Positions 8,819 through 15,405 of a stretch of 31,127 nt of DNA are shown here, one piece after another (the first letter of the stretch is position 1; each line of letters opens with the position of its first letter). The notes beneath the pieces are model-generated. The model saw nothing but the letters and a program-made list of their open reading frames with translations, searched no databases and had not been told where the DNA came from. The DNA is from JBEBSD01 sp040394475 (GTDB taxonomy: Bacteria; Bacteroidota; Bacteroidia; Cytophagales; Spirosomataceae), in NCBI GenBank assembly GCA_040394475.1, contig JBEBSD010000072.1, positions 1 through 31,127 on the forward strand, given 5' to 3'. A program made the position numbers and the translations under genes.

Positions 8819-8828
8819 CTTAGTTAAG
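8819..8828. promoter_or_regulatory. Perfect 10-bp palindrome, candidate autoregulatory operator
   Basis: CTTAGTTAAG lies directly upstream of the TAATTTTG element, between the expected -7 and -33 positions of the DtxR-like operon. DtxR/MntR repressors bind AT-rich dyads in such places, so self-regulation is plausible. The assignment is inferred from position only. Confidence 0.35.
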
Positions 8829-8869
8829 AAGATAATGAAATTTATGTGCATGTAGGGGGGAAATAGGGG

Positions 8870-8935
8870 GAGTTATGAGTTATGAGTTATGAGTTATGAA
8901 TTATGAGTTATGAATTATGAGTTATGAATTATGTG
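8870..8935. repeat. Heptanucleotide tandem array (GAGTTAT/GAATTAT)
   Basis: About nine consecutive 7-nt units alternate between GAGTTAT and GAATTAT. The array lies in the 319-base gene-free stretch 8776-9094, upstream of the DtxR-like operon and downstream of the lipoprotein gene. Besides the arrays and the promoter-like site, this gap shows nothing recognisable. Confidence 0.9.
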
Positions 8936-9050
8936 TGAGTGATGAAGTTGTGGTGTTGGCAGGTGGCAGCATTGATTGCGTAAGGCTTTCGACGATTGAT
9001 TGCCAGTTTTTTTGCGTCTGTGTCGCAATGTATGGTTGGTCTCCAGTATC

Positions 9051-9099
9051 ACCTAAAACCTTTAACTCATAACTCATAACTCAAAACTCATAACTTACT
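9051..9099. repeat. Heptanucleotide array in inverted orientation (ACTCATA family)
   Basis: Seven units in phase: ACCTAAA, ACCTTTA, ACTCATA, ACTCATA, ACTCAAA, ACTCATA and ACTTACT. The central units are the reverse complement of the GAGTTAT units at 8870-8935. The last unit contains the TAA stop codon (9095-9097) of the lipoprotein gene on the minus strand. Confidence 0.85.
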
Positions 9100-9691
9100 T
9101 CAGCGTTCGGATCTTGATCCGGATATCCTGCGGAGCGGTTTCGTCTCCTCCGAAATAGGGATAGAGCTTATACGAGATTTTCCCCACATCGCCTTTACAT
9201 TGCCTGGGCGTGGTAATGGCTTTCCCGTTGAGGGTGAATACATATTGGTTGTCCTGGGCCTCAATCTTAAAATGATGGGTTTTGTTCAGTTCTACAGCCC
9301 CCAGGAATGTCTCCGGAATCCGGACCTTGTCGACATATACATAGCTGTAAATCCGAAGTTCGCCTTCCATCCAGTTCCAGCCAAACCGCGCGCTGCTTTC
9401 GTGATGGAGTGTCCCGCAGTCCGAAAAGCCCATTAATTTATTGATATCGTGGACATTTCCGGGAACACGGTTAGTGTATTGACAGGATTCATCAAAAATA
9501 GCCTGGAATTCTAACCGGTTGGAGTTATGAAATACAGGGAACCCCTGGGTGTTTTCGGCGTCATGGGCGCCGGCTTTAATGGTGTAGGTGACGAAGTCAT
9601 CGCTAAAGTCGGGGGTGTTGCCAAACCAGTCGCAAGCCTGACAACCGAAAGCGATCACTAAAAAAAACACGAATTTATTACCTGGTATCAT
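9095..9691 (-). CDS. Hypothetical secreted lipoprotein, probable beta-sandwich
   Basis: The chosen start is the ATG at 9691, giving 198 residues. A longer frame to 9715 would use GTG and adds nothing signal-like. Residues 1-20 (MIPGNKFVFFLVIAFGCQAC) form a short lipoprotein signal with the likely lipidated Cys at 17 (AFGC, an atypical lipobox). The mature part is rich in aromatic beta strands, e.g. HFKIEAQDNQYVFTLNG and the FGWNWMEGELRIYSYVYVDK region, and has several Cys that could form disulfides outside the cytoplasm. This suggests a concanavalin-like or other beta-sandwich fold. I do not recognise a named family. It is a single-gene unit, and its stop codon lies within a heptamer array. 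Confidence 0.75.
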   Translation of the reverse strand: MIPGNKFVFFLVIAFGCQACDWFGNTPDFSDDFVTYTIKAGAHDAENTQGFPVFHNSNRLEFQAIFDESCQYTNRVPGNVHDINKLMGFSDCGTLHHESSARFGWNWMEGELRIYSYVYVDKVRIPETFLGAVELNKTHHFKIEAQDNQYVFTLNGKAITTPRQCKGDVGKISYKLYPYFGGDETAPQDIRIKIRTLK

Positions 9692-9871
9692 TGTCGCTGC
9701 TGTAAACAGGCCCACTCAGAGCCGGATGTTATTGTAACGTGCTACCCCCGTCTCCCATTGTAACAATTCCGGAAAAGATGGGACGGCAGATGACCCGGTT
9801 CTAAAATAAACCCTGCTTCGATTCCGATATTTGGATGGGTTGCATAACTTTCGCTGTTTTTACGATAACAA

Positions 9872-11812
9872 ATGGAACAGCAGAAGAATATTGACAGCGT
9901 TACCGCTGCAGGGTTACTGATCGCGTTCGGGATTATTTTCGGAGATATCGGGACTTCCCCCTTGTATGTCATGCAAGCTGTCTGCGGTACGTCCAGAATC
10001 ACGGATACCTTAGTTTACGGCGCCCTGTCCTGCGTTTTCTGGACCCTGACCCTGCTTACTTCGGTGAAATATGTCACGTTTGTACTACGGGCCGACAATA
10101 AGGGTGAAGGCGGAATCCTGGCCCTGTTCGCGCTGGTGCGGCGAAAGGCGAAATGGCTGACGGTTCCGGCGATCATCGGAGGAGGTACCTTGCTGGCAGA
10201 CGGGATCATCACCCCGCCGATCTCGGTCTCTTCGGCGGTGGAAGGATTACGGATCCTGTATCCTGAAATCAACACCATCCCGATTGTAATCGGCATTCTG
10301 ACCGGGCTGTTTTTCCTGCAGTCGTTTGGTACCGGCGTGGTAGGAAGGGCCTTCGGGCCGATTATGGTGATCTGGTTTTCCATGCTGGCCATTCTGGGCG
10401 GGATCCAGGTGGCGGCGCATCCGGAAGTTTTGAAATCGCTCAATCCGTACTTCGCGTATAAGTTCCTGAGTACCACACCGGGAAGTTTCTGGTTGCTGGG
10501 GGCCGTATTTCTTTGTTCAACAGGGGCAGAGGCGCTGTATTCGGACCTGGGTCATTGCGGCAGGGGAAATATCCGGGTCAGCTGGGTGTTCGTGAAAAGC
10601 TGCCTGGTGCTGAATTATTTCGGACAGGGCGCCTGGCTGATTGCGGCAGGCGGCGATTTTCTGAACGGGCGGAAGCCCATTTTTGAAATTATGCCGGATT
10701 GGTTTTTGCTGCCCGGGATTGTCATTGCCACAACCGCTGCAGTCATCGCGAGCCAGGCCATGATTACGGGTTCATTTACGCTTATTTCAGAAGCAATCCG
10801 CCTTAATTTCTGGCCCAAGGTGCGGCTCATTTATCCGAGCACCGAAAAAGGACAGTTATACGTACCCAGTATCAACTGGCTTTTGTATGCCGGATGCGTC
10901 GTCGTGGTGCTGTATTTTAAAGAGTCGGCCAATATGGAAGCCGCTTACGGCCTGGCCATAACGATGACCATGGTGATGACGACCGTCCTCTTCTCCTATT
11001 ACCTGTATGTCAGGAAGGTCAACATGTGGTGGGTGATCCTGTTCCTGGTGTTTTACCTGACGATAGAAGGTAGTTTCCTGGCGGCGAACCTGCTTAAATT
11101 TACACACGGGGGGTGGTTTACACTCATGATGGCATCGCTCATCGGTCTGGTAATGGTAATCTGGCTCCGGGCTTTTTATATCAAGGTACGTTTAACCGAA
11201 TATACCAAACTGGACGCCTACCTGCCCTCCCTGAAGGAGCTGAGCCGGGATATCAGTATTCCCAAATATACCACGCACCTGGTTTTCATGACGAATGCTT
11301 CCCGGCAGAATGAAATCGAAACCAAGGTCATCTATTCTATTTTTGAAAAACGTCCCAAACGGGCGGATATCTATTGGTTCGTACATGTGGATACCGTGGA
11401 CGAACCCTATACCATGGAGTATAAGGTGGCTATCCTCGCACCGGACGATGTGATCAAGGTGACGTTCCGGTTGGGTTTCCGGGTAGAGCAACGGATCAAT
11501 CTTTATTTCCGGAAGGTGATTGAGGATATGGTACGGAACAAAGAAGTGGATATTACGAGCCGCTATGAATCGCTCAACCGTCAAAACCAGATCGGCGATT
11601 TCCGGTTCGTCGTTTTGGAACGGTTCCTTTCTTTTGAAAATGACCTGCCGGTAATGGAGCAATTGGTTATGAAGTCCTATTTCGCCCTGAAAACTATTAC
11701 CACGCCGGAGGACAAATGGTTCGGGCTGGATAGCAGCGCGGTTAAAATAGAAAAGGTCCCGTTGATTATCCGGCCGGCCAAGCGAATTAAACTGCGCAGG
11801 ATTTATGATTAA
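9872..11812 (+). CDS. kup: Kup/HAK/KT-type potassium uptake protein
   Basis: A 646-residue K+ transporter of the KUP family (proton-coupled K+ uptake). The family signature GDIGTSPLY is at 24-32, GEGGILAL follows at about 78-85 and LADGIITPPISV at about 110-121. About twelve hydrophobic helices extend to around residue 430. The hydrophilic C-terminal cytoplasmic tail of about 200 residues is typical of the family, and total length is near the usual 620-660. The start is ATG. A TAACTTTC sequence at 9845-9852 is one base off the -7 consensus. The gene stands alone, 180 bp from the oppositely oriented lipoprotein gene. No c-di-AMP riboswitch-like structure was found upstream. Confidence 0.97.
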   Translation: MEQQKNIDSVTAAGLLIAFGIIFGDIGTSPLYVMQAVCGTSRITDTLVYGALSCVFWTLTLLTSVKYVTFVLRADNKGEGGILALFALVRRKAKWLTVPAIIGGGTLLADGIITPPISVSSAVEGLRILYPEINTIPIVIGILTGLFFLQSFGTGVVGRAFGPIMVIWFSMLAILGGIQVAAHPEVLKSLNPYFAYKFLSTTPGSFWLLGAVFLCSTGAEALYSDLGHCGRGNIRVSWVFVKSCLVLNYFGQGAWLIAAGGDFLNGRKPIFEIMPDWFLLPGIVIATTAAVIASQAMITGSFTLISEAIRLNFWPKVRLIYPSTEKGQLYVPSINWLLYAGCVVVVLYFKESANMEAAYGLAITMTMVMTTVLFSYYLYVRKVNMWWVILFLVFYLTIEGSFLAANLLKFTHGGWFTLMMASLIGLVMVIWLRAFYIKVRLTEYTKLDAYLPSLKELSRDISIPKYTTHLVFMTNASRQNEIETKVIYSIFEKRPKRADIYWFVHVDTVDEPYTMEYKVAILAPDDVIKVTFRLGFRVEQRINLYFRKVIEDMVRNKEVDITSRYESLNRQNQIGDFRFVVLERFLSFENDLPVMEQLVMKSYFALKTITTPEDKWFGLDSSAVKIEKVPLIIRPAKRIKLRRIYD

Positions 11813-11816
11813 ATGA

Positions 11817-11824
11817 TAACTTTG
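11817..11824 (+). promoter_or_regulatory. Candidate -7 promoter element upstream of the epimerase gene
   Basis: TAACTTTG matches TAnnTTTG exactly and begins five bases after the kup stop codon. If it is used, the epimerase mRNA would have a leader of about 165 bases that includes the heptamer tract. No clear -33 box is seen. Confidence 0.35.
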
Positions 11825-11827
11825 CAA

Positions 11828-11883
11828 TTTAGGATTTACAAGGTACGATTGCTGATTTGCGGAGGATGATCGATGATTTGAGG
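11828..11883. repeat. Degenerate heptanucleotide array (TTTAGGA/TTGCTGA type)
   Basis: Eight units stay in strict 7-nt phase: TTTAGGA, TTTACAA, GGTACGA, TTGCTGA, TTTGCGG, AGGATGA, TCGATGA and TTTGAGG. Most end in GA or GG. The array is degenerate, but the period is maintained across the kup-epimerase gap. Confidence 0.6.
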
Positions 11884-11992
11884 GCTGGTAGCGGTCGGGT
11901 GAGCGTTTGGGATCGTCTTCAGGCAAGAAAACCGGCGTGTAATCTGTGAGAGCGGGATTACCGGAAAAATAAAAACACGAAAAACCTTTTTT

Positions 11993-13054
11993 ATGAAAAT
12001 ACTGATTACCGGAGGCGCCGGATTTGTGGGATCTTCCCTGGCAATTGCTTTAAAAGGGAGGTATCCGCAATATGAAATTATTGCGCTTGACAATCTCAAA
12101 CGACGGGGCTCGGAACTGAACCTGAAACGGTTGAAGCAGGCCAGTGTTGATTTTTGGCATGGAGATATCCGGAATAAAGAGGACTTTGATGCGCTGCCGG
12201 CGGTGGATGCGGTCATCGAAGCTTCGGCGGAGCCTTCTGTTCTTGCGGGGCTCAACGGCACACCCGATTACCTGATCAATACCAACCTGGTAGGGACTAT
12301 CAATTGTCTGAACTATACGCTGAAGCACAGAGCCCAGTTTATTTTTCTTTCCACCAGCCGGGTTTATCCCATTAAAACCATTGAAACACTGAATTTTGCA
12401 GAAGAGGAAACGCGGTTTATCCTTACGGACGAGCAGCCCGTACCGGGAGTATCTGCGAAAGGGATTGCCGAAACCTTCCCGCTGAATGGCGCGCGATCGC
12501 TGTACGGTACCACTAAACTGGCCTCGGAACTGATTATTCAGGAGTATAATGAATTTTACGGACTGCAAACGGTCATCAACCGATGCGGGGTGATCACGGG
12601 TCCCTGGCAAATGGGGAAAGTTGACCAGGGAGTGATGGTGTTATGGATTGCCAAGCATTACTTTAAGCAGGAACTGGGCTATTTTGGCTATGGCGGCACC
12701 GGGAAACAGCTTCGGGATATGCTGCACGTTGGCGATCTGTTCCGTTTGGTGGACTGGCAGCTGCATCATATTGACCAGGTGAACGGGCAAATCCTGAATG
12801 CGGGCGGAGGCCTGAACAGCAGCGCCTCGCTAATGGAACTGACCCGGTTGTGCCAGGAAGTGACAGGGAATACGATCCCCATAAAATCGGTACCCGAAAC
12901 ACGTACGGCAGATATCCGGCTATACGTTACCGATAATACCCTGATTACCTCGCTGACCGGATGGGCACCGGAGATTGGCGTCCGTCAGATAGTGGAGGAA
13001 ATCACGGAATGGCTGGCGGCCAACGAAGCCGACCTGGCGCCTATCCTGAAATAG
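11993..13054 (+). CDS. NAD-dependent epimerase, CDP-paratose 2-epimerase (TyvE)-like
   Basis: A 353-residue extended short-chain dehydrogenase/reductase. The NAD-binding GGAGFVG is at 7-13, the catalytic Ser/Thr region STSRVYP at 120-126, and the Tyr-x3-Lys pair at 171/175 (SLYGTTK). Features I associate with CDP-paratose 2-epimerases are RRGSELNLKRL (38-47), ASAEPSV (77-83) and the NRCGVITGPWQMGKVDQGV region. It may therefore act on a CDP-dideoxyhexose, or on another nucleotide sugar or a hydroxyketone if the family has been repurposed. No other tyvelose or paratose pathway genes (ddhA-D type) are in the window. It is an isolated gene after kup. The ATG lies directly after an A/T-rich leader. 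Confidence 0.85.
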   Translation: MKILITGGAGFVGSSLAIALKGRYPQYEIIALDNLKRRGSELNLKRLKQASVDFWHGDIRNKEDFDALPAVDAVIEASAEPSVLAGLNGTPDYLINTNLVGTINCLNYTLKHRAQFIFLSTSRVYPIKTIETLNFAEEETRFILTDEQPVPGVSAKGIAETFPLNGARSLYGTTKLASELIIQEYNEFYGLQTVINRCGVITGPWQMGKVDQGVMVLWIAKHYFKQELGYFGYGGTGKQLRDMLHVGDLFRLVDWQLHHIDQVNGQILNAGGGLNSSASLMELTRLCQEVTGNTIPIKSVPETRTADIRLYVTDNTLITSLTGWAPEIGVRQIVEEITEWLAANEADLAPILK

Positions 13055-13132
13055 GGATGGGCGGTTAATGGTGGCGCCCCTGTCCCTCGACGGGGGCTCA
13101 GGACGGTTCGCCGCGCGATGACCGATATTTGT

Positions 13133-13304
13133 CACGGTTGGTGAGCCTGTCACGGTTGGCGAGCTTGTCACAGTTGGCGAGCTTGTCACGGTTGGTGAGC
13201 CTGTCACACGGTTGGTGAGCTTGTCACACGGTTGATGAGCTTGTCACACGGTTGGTGAGCCTGTCACACGGTTGGTGAGCCTGTCACACGGTTGGTGAGC
13301 CTGT
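13133..13304. repeat. Minisatellite of 18- and 20-bp units overlapping the purA 3' end
   Basis: Nine units: four of 18 bp (CACGGTTGGTGAGCCTGT type, 13133-13204) followed by five of 20 bp (CACACGGTTGGTGAGCCTGT type, 13205-13304). The longer units carry an extra CA. Within-array variants (GGTGAGCC, GGCGAGCT, GATGAGCT) show ongoing divergence. On the minus strand the 20-bp unit contains the TGA that ends purA. The last unit passes into unique purA coding sequence through GTCGAACC. The reverse complement resembles the widespread dispersed motif TTCGACAGGCTCA, so the array may have grown from one such element. Confidence 0.95.
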
Positions 13305-14585
13305 CGAACCATACCGCCGGATCAGTTCATCGCGCTGGGGACCGGTGGAAATAAACGTAACAGGCAGCTTCAGTGCTGCTTCCAGAAATTCCACGTAATC
13401 GGCCAGTTCCTGCGGGATTTCGCTGAAGTCACGGATGTTTTCCAGCGAAGTAACCCAGCCTTTAAAATCTTTGTATACGGGTGTTACCTGCGCATCGCAG
13501 AGATCGTGCGGAAGCTGATCCAGCAAGGTGCCATCCGGCAGGGTGTAATGCGTGCATACCCGGATGGTATCAAAATGATTCAGGACATCGGCCTTCATCA
13601 TGATCAGCTGGCTGACGCCATTGATCATCACCGCGTACTTGAGCGCCGGAAGGTCGAGCCAGCCGCAACGGCGGGGCCGGCCGGTAGTAGCGCCGAATTC
13701 ACGGCCTTCTTTCCGGATAAGTTCACCGGTTTCATCCAGCAGCTCCGTAGGGAAAGGGCCTCCCCCCACACGGGTACAATACGCCTTGAAAATCCCCAGT
13801 ACCTCGCCAATCCGGCCGGGAGCTATTCCAAGACCGGTGCAGGCGCCGGCGGTCATGGTCGTGGAACTGGTTACAAAAGGATAAGATCCGAAATCGATAT
13901 CCAGCAATGATCCCTGAGCGCCTTCTGCCAGAATATGCTTTCCCGCGTCGAGGGCCTCGTTGATCTGGTATTCACTGTCGGTCAGGGTGAATTCCTTCAG
14001 GAAATCGATAGCCGCAAAAAAATCTTTCTCCGCTTCCGCCAGCGCTTCGGCATAGTCGAACCGGTGGAAATCAAGGACAACCTGGTGTGCCTGCGCCAGC
14101 TTCCGGTACTTCTCTTTAAAATTAGGGGACAGGATGTCGCCGACCCGAAGACCTTGCCGGGCAACTTTATCATTGTAAGTGGGGCCTATCCCCTTCAGTG
14201 TAGAGCCGATTTTGGAGGCGCCTTTCGCCTGCTCGTATGCGGCATCCAGAAAGCGATGGGTAGGAATAATCAGGGAAGCCTTTTTCGAAATGGAAAGATT
14301 CTCCCGGAGGTCCAGGTTGTAACGCTGCAGCCCTTCAATTTCTTTACGGAAAACGACCGGGTCCAATACGACGCCGTTCCCGATAATATTATGAATATCC
14401 TTACGGAAAATTCCGGATGGAATCTGGTGCAGAACGTGCTTGATACCGTCAAATTCCAGCGTGTGACCAGCGTTGGGTCCCCCTTGGAAGCGTGCCACCA
14501 CCTGGTATTCCGGCGCGATCACGTCCACGATTTTACCTTTACCCTCATCGCCCCATTGGAGGCCTAACAAAACGTCTATTTTCAC
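13284..14585 (-). CDS. purA: Adenylosuccinate synthetase
   Basis: A 433-residue enzyme that converts IMP, aspartate and GTP to adenylosuccinate, the first committed step to AMP. The P-loop-like GDEGKGK is at 12-18, the NAGHT motif at 39-43, and the conserved ATTGRPRRCGWLD lies in the second half. The family normally ends shortly after STGPQRDE. Here a tail follows whose final seven residues (STGSPTV) and TGA stop are encoded by the minisatellite. The start is GTG at 14585, directly preceded by an in-frame TAA (TAAGTG), so no longer start is possible. It is the last gene of spoT-fur-purA on the minus strand, separated from fur by 185 bp with a perfect palindrome. PurA is a known target of (p)ppGpp inhibition in other bacteria. 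Confidence 0.97.
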   Translation of the reverse strand: MKIDVLLGLQWGDEGKGKIVDVIAPEYQVVARFQGGPNAGHTLEFDGIKHVLHQIPSGIFRKDIHNIIGNGVVLDPVVFRKEIEGLQRYNLDLRENLSISKKASLIIPTHRFLDAAYEQAKGASKIGSTLKGIGPTYNDKVARQGLRVGDILSPNFKEKYRKLAQAHQVVLDFHRFDYAEALAEAEKDFFAAIDFLKEFTLTDSEYQINEALDAGKHILAEGAQGSLLDIDFGSYPFVTSSTTMTAGACTGLGIAPGRIGEVLGIFKAYCTRVGGGPFPTELLDETGELIRKEGREFGATTGRPRRCGWLDLPALKYAVMINGVSQLIMMKADVLNHFDTIRVCTHYTLPDGTLLDQLPHDLCDAQVTPVYKDFKGWVTSLENIRDFSEIPQELADYVEFLEAALKLPVTFISTGPQRDELIRRYGSTGSPTV

Positions 14586-14697
14586 TTACTCAATTGGATT
14601 TGTAAGACATATGAAACAAAATATTCCGGCAGCAAGGAGTGTCCGCTACTACCGGAACGACAAAAGTAATACTCTGGGAAGAACTTCTGTACTAACC

Positions 14698-14715
14698 GCG
14701 CAAGAATTCTTGCGC
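14698..14715. promoter_or_regulatory. Perfect 18-bp palindrome between fur and purA
   Basis: GCGCAAGAATTCTTGCGC is fully self-complementary with no loop. It lies 56 bases after the fur stop codon and about 113 bases before the purA start. It lacks a T tract, so an operator for a dimeric regulator is more likely than an intrinsic terminator. Confidence 0.55.
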
Positions 14716-14770
14716 AGCGCTCCCTGAAACCGGCTCTGATCGGCTGCAAGGATTAGCGGGAAGCGAACGG

Positions 14771-15265
14771 CTAGCTGGCCATTAATTCCTGTTCTCCGCG
14801 TTCCCTTTTATTTTCACAGTTGTTACGGGTGCAGTTCCCGTAAAAAATAAGGGAGTGGTGTGCCACGTTAAACTGGAGCATTTCACCTACCATGCTTTGA
14901 ATCGTCTGTATCCTGGGGTCACAAAATTCCATTACTTTCTGGCACTCTGTACAGATCAGGTGATCGTGCTGACGGGAACCGTAGGACTTTTCGTATTGGG
15001 CCAGGTTTTTCCCGAATTGGTGTTTGGTTACCAGGTCGCATTCTACCAACACGTCAAGCGTGTTGTAAACCGTTGCCCGGCTCACCCGGTATTTTTTATT
15101 TTTCATGCTGATGTAGAGCTCGTCCACATCAAAGTGATCATTTCTGGAATAGATTTCCTCCAGAATGGCAAAGCGTTCAGGAGTTTTACGTAAGCCACGG
15201 TTTTCGATATAGCTGGTAAGAATCTTTTTAGCGGCTTCGAAATTATTTTTGTTGGCTTCTGGCAT
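14771..15265 (-). CDS. Fur-family metalloregulator (Fur/PerR type)
   Basis: A 164-residue Fur-family repressor. The N-terminal winged helix contains LRKTPERFAILEEIY (25-39) and the recognition segment VSRATVYNTLDVLVECDLV (61-79). The C-terminal dimerisation domain has the HDHLICTEC metal region (100-108) and a second Cys pair at 145 and 150. The first pair is C-x2-C (105/108), so the four Cys should form the structural zinc site. Fur, PerR and Zur cannot be separated safely from this. The gene lies between spoT and purA on the same strand, 140 bp after spoT. The ATG is at 15265. I found no clear Fur box in the upstream gap. Confidence 0.93.
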   Translation of the reverse strand: MPEANKNNFEAAKKILTSYIENRGLRKTPERFAILEEIYSRNDHFDVDELYISMKNKKYRVSRATVYNTLDVLVECDLVTKHQFGKNLAQYEKSYGSRQHDHLICTECQKVMEFCDPRIQTIQSMVGEMLQFNVAHHSLIFYGNCTRNNCENKRERGEQELMAS

Positions 15266-15405
15266 TGTTTGTCAACTTATTGGGTACAATTCTTCCATTT
15301 ACTACGCAAGTTCCGTATTTTTTATGGTATTTGCACGAATAGCGGCTTTTATGAAACCAGTCTAAATATTGGGAAGGAGAAGGGAGGGGGCTGGAAGGCG
15401 CTTGT

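Noticed and set aside
8870..9099. CRISPR array
   Set aside because: The repeats are contiguous 7-nt units without spacers, and no cas genes are present.
9716..9871. Riboswitch before kup
   Set aside because: The 156-base region shows no extended paired structure or known c-di-AMP riboswitch motifs by eye.
11192..11926. 244-codon open frame antisense to the 3' part of kup
   Set aside because: It overlaps the certain kup coding sequence, shows no signal or domain, and begins in the intergenic heptamer tract.
12920..13207. Minus-strand frame encoding GSPTVT-type peptide repeats
   Set aside because: The repeat peptide results from 18-bp units being divisible by 3. The frame continues antisense into the epimerase gene and has no signal or start context.
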